This document shows, one piece after another, positions 1-10,790 of a stretch of 64,000 bases of DNA. The notes beneath the pieces are model-generated. The model did not search any database. It saw only the letters and a list, made by a program, of their open reading frames with translations, and had not been told where the DNA came from. The position numbers and the translations under genes were made by a program. Position 1 is the stretch's first letter, and every line of letters begins with the position of its first letter. The stretch is from Cloeon dipterum (taxonomy: Eukaryota > Arthropoda > Insecta > Ephemeroptera > Baetidae): the NCBI RefSeq assembly GCF_949628265.1, contig NC_088787.1, forward strand, positions 796,501 to 860,500, written 5' to 3'.

Positions 1-2895
1 GTCAAGTTCTTATTAGAGGAAAACATCAGTGGACTGCAACGTAACAAAGAAACTTTCGAAATCAATGAAGTAAAATCTCATTTGAATGCTTTACATTCTG
101 CTATTTGCAAAGGGCACAATGAAATCGCGAAAATTATAATAGAAAAGTGCCCAAATTTGAAAAACGCGGAATATGGTGATGATGAAAGTCTTCTACAATT
201 TTCGGCTAAAAATGGAAATTATAAAATGTGTCAATGGCTTATTGACGAAGAAGGGGTTGACGTGAACACCTTACGACGTAGTGGAGAACCACGAGATTGG
301 TCCAGGAATGACGAGGGCACAAGCGATGGGTCCTCAGATGTCGAGGACACAAGCGATGGGTCCTCGGATGACGAGGACGACAAAGTATGCATGGATTATT
401 TCTTAATGCTGCAGAAGATCGACATTAACATGACGGATAAAAGAGGAAAAACTGCTCTTCACTGCGCTGCGGAACGTGCATATCTTGAACGTGTCAAAGA
501 GTTGATCAATGCTGGCGCAAATATTCGAGCTGTAGACGAAAATGGATGGAATGCTTTTCATTTTGCTTGCAGCAATTGGGGTTACCTTGAAAAAGACGTG
601 ATTCGATTGTTGCACAGCACTGATAGTCAACTGGCCAAGGAGAAAACTGGAAGTGGTCAAACAGGGCTGCATATTCTAGTGGAATCCAGCTATTGGTTTG
701 TTGAGGATATGCGTTTTCTTGTCGAAGAGATTGGAGTTGACGTAAGAGCAAAGGACAACAATGGCTGCACTGCGTTGCATATTGCAGTTGACAAAGAAAA
801 GGATTCCGTTGACTATTTGATGGAAAAAGATATCGACCTGGAAGTAAAAAACGAAGAGGGGCGAACGTCCCTTCATTTAGCCGCTGGAAGGGGTGATTTA
901 GAGGCTCTGCCAACTTGGATACATCTGGGTGGAGACTTGGATGTGGTTGACGAAAAAGGGATGACTGCGTTGCATATTGCTGCTGAAAGCGGACATTTGC
1001 AATTTGTGAAAAAGTTTTTAGCCTGCGCGACCGAGGAAGTCCAAAATCAAGATATTGGCGAGGGTTGTGTTGGATCTAAACTGAAAGAAAGATTAAACAG
1101 ATGTGACGAATATGGAAGGACAGCACTCCACCTTGCTGCTGAGTCAGGAAATGTTGATTTGGTGGAAATGTTGCTTGAAAACAGTGCAGATTTAACTCAA
1201 ACGGATCTGGAAGGAAAGAATGCAATGCACTACGCTATCGAAAACGAAAGAATGTTACGATTCCTCAATGAGAAGAACGGAGATCTTTTGAAGCAGCGTA
1301 CAAAATATGGAGACACTACTCTACATCTGGCAATTGAATGGAAATCAAAAGTAACGGAAGAGGACGAACACATTGCTCTGTGGATTATAGGAAAAGTAGA
1401 CGACACCGTTTTAAACGCGAAAAATGCTTCTGGCGACACACCACTCTTACTGGCTTGCAGAAGAGAGAGGTGGAGGACCGCCGAATTGCTGCTGACCAGA
1501 AATGTTGAGATTAATGTATCGGACAGGTGGGGAAGAACTGCAATGCACCACGCCGCAGAAAAAGGAAACTTGTCGTTAGTGAAGCTTTTGCACGAGAAAG
1601 GTGCGGATTTGACTCTAACAGACAACGAGGGAATGAACGCATTGCACCACGCAATACGTCACTTGGAGCTAATTTCATTTCTTCACGAGAAAAACAATAA
1701 GTTGTTGGGACAGCGTTCTAAAGACGGAGACACAACCCTCCATTTGGCATTAAAAACGAGGCACATAATTGACACTGACACAATTCGTTGGCTCGTTGAG
1801 CAATTCAAAAATGACGTGAATGTAACAAACAGCGAGGGTGAGACATCGCTTCTGCTGGCTTGCAAGAAGAGTAAATGGATTATTGCTAAAAATTTGCTGG
1901 CAAAAGATGCAGATATTTATGTGAAGGATAAAAATGGAAGAACGGCTCTGCACTACGCCGTTCAATTGAATGCATTTGAAAGGCTAGAAGATTCACATGC
2001 TTTTGATTTGGTGCAAGAGTTGTGCAAAAGGGGCGCAGATTTGGCTTTGACGGACAACGAAGGGATGAACGCATTTCACCATGCGATGAAAAACTTTCAC
2101 ATGGCTCTAGTCATTCACAAATTAAATGGTAATTTGGTTAAACAACGTTTTAACAATGGAGACACCACTCTGCATCTGGCAATCAAATTAGACAGGGATG
2201 ATAACATTCTTATTTGGCTTGTGGAGCAATGCGAAAATGACTTGAATGTAAAAAACAACGATGGTGAGACACCACTCCTGCTGGCTTTCAAGAAGAGAAA
2301 GTTGATTATTGCTAAAATTTTGCTCGCAAAAACCGTTGATATAAACGCGAAAGATAAAAAAGGAAGAACGGCCCTGCACTACGCCGTTAAATTGTATAAA
2401 GACGATGATCTAGACGATTCAGCACCTGCTTTTGATTTGGTGCAAGAGTTGCTCAAAAGAGGCTTAGATTTGGCTTTGACAGACAACGACGGGAAGAATG
2501 CATTTCACCATGCGATACCAAATTATGACATGGCGTTATTCATTCATGAGTTGAAAGGTGATTTGGTTAAACAGCGTTTGAACAATGGAGATACCTCTCT
2601 GCATCTGGCAATCAAATTATTCAGAAACAGTCCCTGGTGGAATGACAATGAAATTCTTATGTGGCTTTTGGAGCAAGGCGACATTGATTTGAACGCGAGA
2701 AATGCTTTGAACGAAACCCCGTTGATTCTGGCTTGCAAGGAAGAGCTCTGGGATGAGAAATTTTTTGAAACACTTTTGTCCAAAAATGTAGATGTCAGTA
2801 TAAAAGACATTGAGGGGAAATCTGCTCGTGACTACATTGACGAATCTTTTCCAACTCATTTACTTGAAAGGTTTGATGAACTCGAAGAAGCTTGA
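1..2895 (+). CDS. NACHT-ankyrin paralogue A, C-terminal part only (5' end outside window)
   Basis: The frame is open from the first base, and the first 964 residues shown are almost entirely ankyrin repeats of about 33 residues with the G-x-TALHxAA core. The upstream exons, which in paralogue C encode caspase-like and NACHT domains, lie outside the window. Nucleotide identity to B and C is high through the whole repeat region, so this is the last exon of the same gene type. An acidic Ser/Asp/Glu insert near bases 313-384 holds two copies of an 11-residue unit; C has one and B none. The reading frame ends at TGA 2893-2895, where C has a TCA serine codon, so A lacks the basic Lys-Lys-Met-Arg tail of B and C. 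Ankyrin repeats normally bind proteins; ligand unknown. Identity as ankyrin protein is very secure; domain content upstream is inferred from paralogy. Confidence 0.9.
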   Translation, partial: VKFLLEENISGLQRNKETFEINEVKSHLNALHSAICKGHNEIAKIIIEKCPNLKNAEYGDDESLLQFSAKNGNYKMCQWLIDEEGVDVNTLRRSGEPRDWSRNDEGTSDGSSDVEDTSDGSSDDEDDKVCMDYFLMLQKIDINMTDKRGKTALHCAAERAYLERVKELINAGANIRAVDENGWNAFHFACSNWGYLEKDVIRLLHSTDSQLAKEKTGSGQTGLHILVESSYWFVEDMRFLVEEIGVDVRAKDNNGCTALHIAVDKEKDSVDYLMEKDIDLEVKNEEGRTSLHLAAGRGDLEALPTWIHLGGDLDVVDEKGMTALHIAAESGHLQFVKKFLACATEEVQNQDIGEGCVGSKLKERLNRCDEYGRTALHLAAESGNVDLVEMLLENSADLTQTDLEGKNAMHYAIENERMLRFLNEKNGDLLKQRTKYGDTTLHLAIEWKSKVTEEDEHIALWIIGKVDDTVLNAKNASGDTPLLLACRRERWRTAELLLTRNVEINVSDRWGRTAMHHAAEKGNLSLVKLLHEKGADLTLTDNEGMNALHHAIRHLELISFLHEKNNKLLGQRSKDGDTTLHLALKTRHIIDTDTIRWLVEQFKNDVNVTNSEGETSLLLACKKSKWIIAKNLLAKDADIYVKDKNGRTALHYAVQLNAFERLEDSHAFDLVQELCKRGADLALTDNEGMNAFHHAMKNFHMALVIHKLNGNLVKQRFNNGDTTLHLAIKLDRDDNILIWLVEQCENDLNVKNNDGETPLLLAFKKRKLIIAKILLAKTVDINAKDKKGRTALHYAVKLYKDDDLDDSAPAFDLVQELLKRGLDLALTDNDGKNAFHHAIPNYDMALFIHELKGDLVKQRLNNGDTSLHLAIKLFRNSPWWNDNEILMWLLEQGDIDLNARNALNETPLILACKEELWDEKFFETLLSKNVDVSIKDIEGKSARDYIDESFPTHLLERFDELEEA

Positions 2896-3280
2896 CCCAG
2901 AAAAAAATGCGAATGAGTTAAATTCACTTTTTCTTGCTCAGAATTCTGACCTATTTGCTTTTTGTTTCTTCAATTTTAATTTAAGTTTGCAATTTCCAGA
3001 TGAAGCTAATATCGTTGTTTTCATGGTGTTTTCTGAAATGGTGTCATATTTTTTTAAAATATCACTTAATTTTAATGATTTTACATTTAACATACCAGCA
3101 TTTTAACTATGTTTCAAGAATAAGAGTTTTGGAGAACTTTGTATTTTATTTAGACATTATTTTTTATTTAGTAAAATAAGTATTAAATATGCATAGTATC
3201 GGTTTTTATGTAAATGTTGCTTACAAAATTTTAGTTTCTGTACTATACTGGCGGTAAGGAATATAATGAAAGCGTTATTG

Positions 3281-3286
3281 AATAAA
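3281..3286 (+). terminator. Polyadenylation signal of paralogue A
   Basis: A canonical AATAAA lies about 390 nt after the stop. The same context, after a conserved GAAAGCGTTATT-type stretch, is found after paralogue B at 26,894. Confidence 0.5.
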
Positions 3287-3490
3287 ATTTAAAACACTTT
3301 TTGAATGATTCATGTGTTTTATTCCAAAACATAGAGAATAATCTTCGTGGTACTTGTGCATTTAATAGGAGTTAATTAAGAGTCATTGTGTGGCATTGAT
3401 TTCATTTTTTAAACGATATGAAACTGCGAAAGTGCGAAATCATACTTGCAGCAATATCCCTATGCACTAATAAATCTTTCTTAAATTAAA

Positions 3491-3715
3491 GCTACCGCAT
3501 GTGGAATGATCTCCCACCAAATTTTTGTCTCAACGAAAACTTAAGTGCATTCAATGAACTCTTAAAAGAACAATTTTTTCAAGAAATATTGAATTAATGT
3601 CTGACTTCTCTAATAATTATGTTTCTATTATTGAATTTATTTGACTGTATGTGGCAATTTATGAGGCAAAATAGCCCTGCAGAACCATAATAAAGATCAT
3701 TTGAAAATAAATTAA
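3491..3715 (+). mobile_element. 5'-truncated non-LTR (LINE) retrotransposon fragment
   Basis: The frame from 3493 to the stop at 3595-3597 reads like the very C-terminus of a LINE reverse-transcriptase polyprotein: a WNDLPPNF motif, then a Phe-x-x-Leu-Leu-Lys stretch ending in a short charged helix. About 115 nt of AT-rich 3' sequence follows, with several AATAAA-like runs at its end. The matching place after paralogue B (about 27,080-27,110) lacks it, so it inserted after the duplication, or was lost from B. The 5' border is my estimate from comparing the two flanks. Confidence 0.6.
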
Positions 3716-4327
3716 TAAATTTCTGTGAAAATCAATCACTCGAAAACTTAACACAGGGTAAGAGAGTCAACTTCTTTTTATTATGACCACTTTTAAGAAG
3801 ATTAGTTTGATCTTAATCTTCCGGTTGCAGATTTTCTGCGGCAATATCAAAATCCTTGTTAAATAAAACACTTTCAGAGTAAAAACATCGTGTTAACCTT
3901 CTTGATGATCGATTGTTACAGACCGAAAAAGATATTTCCCTCTACGAAGTACACCCTCTGTAATAACTTCAATAGAAACATTTTTCTTTTTCATGTATTT
4001 CTAATTGTATCTTGTCTATTTCGATAAACTTTTAATTTTACTTCAAATATAGCATGTTTTCTGACGAATTTATTATGTTAGCTCTGCTTTTCATGCGAAA
4101 ACAGCTGTTTCTACATTCTCATCTAGTCTCGATTTCCCTGAAGGTGGTGCAACGATTTCGCAGAGAATCCAAGTTTAACGTAGGTCTTTTGAATTTCCAT
4201 TCAGCATCTGATTGCAAGCGCGTAACAAGAAGCTGTTTCCACACTCCCAGCTGGACGGACGTTTTTGATTGCCCTGAAGGTGGCAGGGAAGTGCGGAAGG
4301 CAATCAGGCTTTAATCACGAACACTCA

Positions 4328-4557
4328 AACACCTCTGGATCTGGATGAATCCTAGACGCGACAAGTCGACATTTTTTTGGTAATTATAAATTATAATGGT
4401 ACCTGCGAAATTAATTAATTTTTGAACTTTTCCTTTGTTTTTCAAATTTAGTTAATCAAATTTTCCAAATTTTGAAGCGTCTTACTCCTTGCCCACAGCT
4501 GCTTAACGTCGAGAACACCTCTGGATCTGGATGAATCCTAGACGCCACAACTCGACA
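4328..4557. repeat. Pair of about 40-bp direct repeats
   Basis: The phrase ACACCTCTGGATCTGGATG with the following 20 bases occurs at about 4328-4370 and again at about 4514-4557, with only a few differences. Function unknown; it may be the ends of a degraded element. Confidence 0.5.
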
Positions 4558-6000
4558 CTTTCTTCCAAATTTTAAAGGTATCTGAGTAGCTCATTAATTT
4601 TTTCTTTTATTTTCCTCGGTGATTAAAATTAAGTTTTAGATTTTTTAAATCTTCTACACTGACATTGTCTGCAATGAATGCTTCGACAGCCATGGATTAG
4701 AGCTTAAAAATGCTCCAGTTTAGATTTATGTATTTTTTATCAAGATTTTTATTTTTTCAAAATCTCCGTAAAAATCAAACAACCTGTTCATCAATGAAAG
4801 ACTACAAAATTAATTGGCATGAAAATTTATCATTTTTATTAGACATATTGCTGAGAAGAAACGATTGAATCAATTAAATTTGAAAGTATGGTTTAAGGTG
4901 TCAAATTTTTGAATATATCTTACCTTCTGGAAATACTGCGGATTTTCTAAAACTTGCTTAAAATCGCTTACGTTTCTTTGCCAACCCAGACGATAATTAG
5001 AGACCGCGAACCTTTTCAGACTCTGCAATTTTTCATTTTGAGCCAACTTCCACCAGTGAAAAGGCTAAGAGGGGAACATAGATGGCCCTGAAGAAGGAGA
5101 GAATCTGTGCTTTCAAGGACCAAACTAAATGATTCATAAATCTCGCAAGAAACTGGGTTTTTCTTTCTAGGTAATAAATACACTTTCGTCATATATAAAA
5201 TTTTAATACGCATAATTGAAGGGAGGTGTCGTGACTCTTGACGGCCTGAATCTTCCCCAACTGGCGCCTGCAGACCCAAGTCTTCGAAACAAGAACCACC
5301 GTTTTATGTATAAAATTGGCTTTTCCTTTTTTGCCTTTAACGTCGAGCGAGCACTGTTTAATTTAACGTAGTTTTGGCATCTTGCACGCCCAAAAATGTA
5401 TATTTTCCAATCACTGACTGGCTCGAGACACCCCAAAAATTGGCGTCCCAACCTCCTCCAAGCCTTAGAGCTTAGCATCGCATCATTATTCTGCCTACTA
5501 TTTGCCCCTTTTTTGAATTTCCAGTCACAGTAGGAATGCATTTATATTTCCAAAGTCTCGTCTACGTTATCTTTGTATCTTCCGTAGCTTAATTTCTGGC
5601 CAATTTCGCGATCCAAAGTATTTTTCTCTCTGTTAGAGTCACTTTGAGCAATAAACCAAAACCAACACAATTTCTAAGCTCAATCCTCTTTGTTTTTTTC
5701 CTTCTTCCTGACCAGCAGCATAATTGAAGGAGCGATAAAGTAATCTGAACATTCATCCATTAATTAAGGGCTCACTGTGGAGCAGCCCTTTTCAATTTCA
5801 AAGCTCATTGAATATTATTTAAAGTGACATTACTTCTGGATTCCCTTGGTTGTTCTCGGATTGCGGCCCCGCCTCCGGGATTGATCAATTGTTTGCGAGA
5901 AACCTTATAGTCAAACTGATCTTGCTTGGGCCCTTTCTTTCTGGCCGTTGAAGATATCAGAGAGCAATAATAATAACATAAAGAGACGATTGGCCAGGAG
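4558..6000. other. Gene-poor flank of paralogue A, duplicated after paralogue B
   Basis: No convincing gene. From about 4,900 onward this DNA aligns by eye with 27,530-28,690, including a shared GAAGAAGGAGAGAATCTGTG stretch at about 5,091 and 27,747. It is therefore part of the segmental duplication. Open frames here are not conserved between the copies. Confidence 0.6.
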
Positions 6001-6273
6001 CAGGGGGCTACCACTCTTATGGGCCGAACTCGTTCCCGCTAAGAGCTTTCCCCCCAACCGTTGGTGTCGCGTCGGTCGCTTTAAAACAGGGTTATGGCCG
6101 CCATATGCGGTGTTTTGGGGGGCGTAACTTTATGACGTCACAAAGTTACGCCCACAAAACACCGTATATGGCCGCCATAAGACCTGTTTTAAAGCGACCG
6201 ACGCGACACCAACGGTTGGGGGGGAAAGCTCTTAGCGGGAACGAGTTCGGCCCATAAGAGTGGTAGCCCCCTG
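6001..6273. mobile_element. Palindromic (fold-back) hAT-like MITE with 8-bp target duplication
   Basis: The element is nearly one perfect inverted repeat: the left arm begins CAGGGGGCTACCACTCTTAT and the right arm ends with its complement, with the centre near TGACGTCA at about 6,131. It is flanked on both sides by GCCAGGAG, an exact 8-bp target-site duplication, the length typical of hAT elements. The paralogous sequence near 28,690 (GAGACGATT then GAGAGGCAGCC) carries no insertion and serves as an empty site. No coding capacity. Confidence 0.85.
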
Positions 6274-7734
6274 GCCAGGAGAGGCAGCCACCGCGACGCC
6301 GAGTTTGAGGGACGGATCAGCGACACCGAGCTCTCCTTGAGTTCTCGCTCTAGTTCTTCGAGCTGTATGTAAGTTAAAATTTGTCATATAATGATATTTT
6401 CCGTTTTCGTTCTGTTTCAGAAACTTCACAACGCTAAGATTTTTAGGCCAAGATGAAATATATATTATTTCTTTTTTAGGAGAAAGATATCTTCTCGTTT
6501 TTTAATTTGCTTGTAAAAACATCTCGAAATTCTTTAAAATTTGCAATAGACCCAGTGCGATAGACATGCTTTCTCTGTTGGTGTGAAGAGTCTGCTAAAA
6601 ACTATACAAATTTCAATCATTGATAAGAGTCTATAATTAAGAATCTGCGTAGACAAACGTAATATATGAATAGGTTCAAAATGCGGAGCTCTAAATTTTG
6701 TGCATCTATCTATCTCAAAAGATGAAACCTGAGGACGATGTAGTCCTGGCTGAATATAGATTTAAAAAGAGGAAAACATTTTAATTTTGATGTTGCTTGA
6801 AATATGCATTTCAGATCATGGCTCTCTATGGAAATCTTTTCAAACAGAAGAAAGCAAATAAAAAATTGTTGCCGCGGAAAAAATTATTTTTAAGTTCTTT
6901 GTTACTGAATTTTCAAAATGTAGGAAATTTTTGCAGTAGGTCCTCGTCCGATGGCTGCATGGAAAAATGGATCCAATAGCCGCAGCTTCTCAAGGTAAGT
7001 GGTGGCGATTGGCAATCTGAGAAACGACCTGATTCCGTGAGCCAGGATGACCAAATATTGTGCCGCACAAAAACCAAGCTGAAAAATTAAGCGAGAGAAC
7101 GGTTAGCAGTCTGTCTGGCCGCAATTCACAACCAAGAACAAGAAACGCACATATTTTACGAAATTTTAGCTCCACTGTTTATGAGAATTCGGATATCTCG
7201 CGGTGATGGATGTTGAAAAACTAAAACGCCCTTTTACATGGCGTCCCGCATGTCCCATTAGGTCGCCATTTAACAGCAACCTGAAATTCAGCTTACAATT
7301 AGTACCAGCGAATACGCAACAAAAATGTCCTGAACCTTTTTCTGGACAGAACAACACAAGGTAAGTCAGCGATTTTTGCAGCATAAATTCGTCCGCAGCA
7401 TCTCCCTTCCTCGGCAACACATTCTTAATCCTTTTCGCATTCATCTCGAGTCAAAATGTTAGAGCAACTGCTGCAGAAGTGGGCGTGGCTCTTTCCTTGA
7501 TTATTTTTGAAGTGCAAATATGTTTAGATCGCATATGTCATTCGATTTGAAAAAAGTGAATTGTTTGTTAAAACTCTGATATTTAATGTAACAACAGCAA
7601 GAAAAATATTATTTTCAAGTTTATTTCAAAGATCCTTCATTAAATAAGTTCTTTTTAGGAGACACGTTGGTTCAATTAATCTAGTTGGGCCCTTCTGGCC
7701 GCTGAATATGAATTAGAGAGAAATGGCAATAAAT

Positions 7735-7740
<6 letters not shown>
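6274..7740 (+). other. Duplicated non-coding tract with a decayed candidate exon
   Basis: The sequence matches 28,700-29,700 after paralogue B. At 6937-6994 a 58-nt stretch is bounded by TTTTTGCAG and GTAAGTGG, and the same 58-nt segment with the same splice-like borders lies at 29,559-29,616. The A copy carries an in-frame TAG where the B copy reads on, so if it is an exon this copy is probably dead. The B copy's larger candidate exon (28,838-29,046) is missing here. Confidence 0.35.

Positions 7741-7790
<50 letters not shown>
7741..7790. repeat. (GA)25 microsatellite
   Basis: Fifty uninterrupted bases of alternating G and A. The copy is longer here than anything at the corresponding place in the second duplicated unit. 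Confidence 0.98.
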
Positions 7791-7791
<1 letters not shown>

Positions 7792-8132
7792 GAATTATCC
7801 TGCGAGGCAGCCGCCGCAACAGCGAGCTCTCGTTTGGCGTAAAAGTCGAGAGAGCGGTAAGTTCAACGAGTCTCGAGCTGCTTTCACGCGATTTAAGCCG
7901 GTGATCGTGTTGTGTGTCACTCTTTTAAACACAAATTCCAACTTTCACCAGCTTGCTTTAAATATTTTGCACGCGTTTTGGAATTTAACCTAGGAGAATT
8001 CACATTTTTTAATTTTCCTATTCTTTAGAACAATTAATTCTACTTGAATTCAAAAAGGGATAAATGATTGAAAGCCTTAATCTTCTGCTCGCTCAAATTC
8101 TTACCAAGAAAAAAGGCAGAACAGTGGAAAGA

Positions 8133-8231
8133 ATGACTCCGTTCTTCATTTTGTTGCTAAGCCTTTCTTCCCTGGCCAGTGGCCACCGCAGCACAGCACT
8201 AATTGATCCGTTAATTTTGAGGAAAAAGTAA
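8133..8231 (+). pseudogene. 32-codon ORF resembling a yellow-family signal peptide exon
   Basis: The frame starts ATG-Thr-Pro-Phe and continues FILLLSLSSLASG, closely like the leader peptides of the yellow-family genes 40-50 kb away (MTPF or MSPF, then a Leu-rich core and LSSLAT). After the putative cleavage region it is unrelated and stops at TAA 8229-8231. There is no GT donor at the expected place. It could be a relic of a yellow-family first exon or a chance secreted-type peptide; I favour a relic, weakly. Confidence 0.3.
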
Positions 8232-8423
8232 ATATACAAATGGAAGAGTTATAATTGCAGTTTTTTTTTAAAATTTAGTCAAAACGTTAGTACGAATTTA
8301 TTAAATTGCAGACCAGGGAACAAAAAACCTAATAACGTTTGACCTACATTTAGTTAGAGGCAACAATTTAATATGCCCACACAATTTGAAGACAGAGAGC
8401 AACTCGCTGGTCGCCCGCCGGTC

Positions 8424-8575
8424 GTGCACACTCGCGACTCGCGGCAGCTGCTTGTCGCTTATCGCTCATGTGTCGCCTCTCGCGAGTCGCGGGTTACATT
8501 TTTGTGCAGCAAGTGGGCCACCGCGGTTTGGCTCTCCTCGCTGTTAGTTCAACTCTCGCCCGCACTGAGGCAGCA
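8424..8575. repeat. TCGCGA-rich GC island repeat, copy 1
   Basis: A GC-rich segment in AT-rich surroundings holds inverted copies of CGCGACTCGCG around 8,432 and 8,485, able to form a hairpin, followed by GTGGGCCACCGCGGTTTGGC. Related copies lie at about 10,622-10,790 (same order), 30,376-30,560, and in different order at 12,535-12,665 and 34,545-34,650. No open frame is conserved among them, so this is a repeat family rather than a gene. Confidence 0.5.
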
Positions 8576-9974
8576 GCAACCGCGATCTCGTGTCTTGTCC
8601 AGGAAATAAAATCATCTATTATTTCCACCGCACATTTTATATTTTTTATACGCGAAAACTGTGAATTAAATTCTTATAAAATTTAATTGTTTCCATTTTT
8701 ACATGCTTGCCAAAAAATATTATAGACATCGACTCGTAGTGGTGAAAATGCGGTGCTGCTGGCGGCGAGTCGCCTCTCGTGACTCGACACGCTTTCACTT
8801 TATTTTGAATAAATTTTGTATTATGATTTTCTTGTTGCATTGTGAAGATCATATCTGAAAGTTCGAGTGTGGCCTCGGAATATTTAAAAATAAGAAATTA
8901 ATTAGCACATCAAGGGTCAATTTTATAAAAAAGAGGCCGTATTGAAAGTAAGTATACTTTTGAAACTGACGGACCAAGCTGCCAGCTGTCAGCGACGCGG
9001 GGCAGGGCCGCCGAATGGGCGCAATCGGCCCTGCCGGCGCGCCTTCTCCCTATCACGAGGTCAGAGTCTTTTCTTCTGTGGCCAAAGTAGACTTTACAGG
9101 GTGCAGGGTGGACAAGAAGGGAAAATGCCCAGTTACTATACCATACCAGTTTATTGTAGTTAGCGGCGACAGTACACAGCGTGGCTACCCAGAGGGACGA
9201 GCGGGGGAGCGTGAGAGTTACCCTCTTGCTCGTGTGCCGTCAGGAGAGCGAATGCGTTGGTGCGAGCGGGTCGTGTGCTAGCGAGGGGGAGGCGCTTGCG
9301 TTGCCTTTATTGATACCTGAGTTTCTCCCTCCGCTCTCCCTTGTGGGCGCCCGAAAGTTAACGTAAATTACATATCGGTGCTGAACAACTATTAATGCGA
9401 TCGTAATATCGTCAGGTAAAACCCTGACACCAGCCAACCAGCGGCCATGTCTCAATTATGCGCAAAGAGCGGATTTTCTGTTAAAAAATATTTAATTTTA
9501 AGATGGAATTTGTATTTAGGCAATCTGCACTGCACTCAAGTTTAGCCGGTTGCATAGCTACCAGATTCTGATCCGGCAGTTTGAGAAAAATTTCCGCACA
9601 ACTATATCTCATCTCAAAAGAGCCCAAAATTGTAGATCCTTGCTTTTTAGGGTGGGAATGATTTTTGATAAAATGGCGGCACATTCCTGACTTTCAAATG
9701 ACGGTTTTTCATAATTTCTCCGTGGGACAGACCAGAAATTAATTATGTTTCTTGGAGCTAATGAATATTCTGCGTCCTTTTTTGGTCCAAAGTGCATGCT
9801 TTTGCAAATAAAATAGCAACAATCGAAAAGGGAAAACCATTCAAATCACATGCGGTGTTATGAATAAAGCACGAGAATTCTGTTTTTTAATTTAAATATT
9901 GTCTAATAAAAGTGACAGATTTTTTTTGAATCGATTTCAAAGTTTAAAATAATAAATATCCGGTTTCTTATTCT

Positions 9975-10110
9975 TGTGCAAGTAGCCGTCGACTGCGTCA
10001 GGTAGAATCACGTGCTTTGCAACGTGCTGAACTCAAGAGCAGAGCAGGTTGCGCTTTTTTATTTTTTAAATGCCTCCACCGTGCGCTGGAATCCTGAATC
10101 TCTGCGGCTT
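9975..10110. repeat. Dispersed repeat family 1, copy 1
   Basis: Contains GTGCTTTGCAACGTGCTGA, then a T-rich run and GCCTCCACCGTGCG. Recognisable copies occur at about 31,600-31,735, 46,557-46,740 and 50,090-50,215. The third copy follows paralogue C directly, marking a deletion of about 7 kb relative to the other units. Confidence 0.5.
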
Positions 10111-10304
10111 TACACTGGGACGCAGCCTTTTCGTGCGTGTGTTTGCTCTCTCCTCTCTTCATCCGCCGACCAGCCGCGCGGCTCTTCGATGGATGTTAAA
10201 TAAAACTCTTACTTTAAAAAAATGATATTTTTCGTATTTCACGCTGCGTTAAAAAGAACTTGTTGCATCGCAAAGGTTTCCTTGCACGCTAAATAGGTGT
10301 TTTT

Positions 10305-10565
10305 TGCGCAGTGCTCAATAGAGAAAACACTGCAACAATTAACAAAATTTTTTTCAGCAATATTTTTTGTCCAAAATTGAAGCACAGAGCTCGCGTATTA
10401 AAATAATGTTTGCCATCTGCTGATTGTGAGTTTCCGAGTGTGAGCGCGATTTAACGAGCGGCCTTGAGAGCACTTGTTAGACTCTTCGCGTGCGCGTTGC
10501 TCTTTCCTCTCTTCTTCATCCGCCGAGCAGCCGCGCTGCTCATCGACGTACAAATACATCTGGCC
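10305..10565. repeat. Dispersed repeat family 2, copy 1
   Basis: The unit runs from an AGAAAACACTGCAACAATTA-like stretch through AATTTAGCCACAGAGCTTGCG-type sequence to a CTTTTCGTGCGCGTGTTGCT/CCGCCG end. Other copies: 18,005-18,345, 35,190-35,430, 35,900-36,170, and one split by a transposon (36,290-36,459 plus 38,193-38,330). Several copies carry GATAAG runs. Confidence 0.5.
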
Positions 10566-10621
10566 ATCATAACAAAATAGTTAATTAAAATTTTAATTAA
10601 ATTATTATGTCAACTCGGCGG

Positions 10622-10790
10622 TTGCCGCGCGGACGTGCACACTCGCGACTCGCGGCCGCCGCTTATCTCTGATGTGTGGTGAAGGAGCGGTGCTGCTGGC
10701 TGGCTGCCGTGTCGCCTCTCGCGAGTCGCGAATTAAATTTTTTTCAGCAAGTGGGCCACCGCGGTTTGGCTCTCCTCGCTGTAAGGAACA
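10622..10790. repeat. TCGCGA-rich GC island repeat, copy 2
   Basis: Repeats the order ACTCGCGACTCGCGG, TCTCGCGAGTCGCG, GTGGGCCACCGCGGTTTGGC of the copy at 8,424-8,575, showing duplication within the same unit. Confidence 0.45.

Noticed and set aside
403-2859. Minus-strand open frames opposite the ankyrin exon of A (and the same in B and C)
   Set aside because: They are shadows of the repeat coding strand: they recur in the same phase in each paralogue and have no independent motifs.
7741-7790. GA run as a GAGA-factor promoter element
   Set aside because: Perfect 25-fold GA is best explained as a microsatellite; no start site or gene follows.
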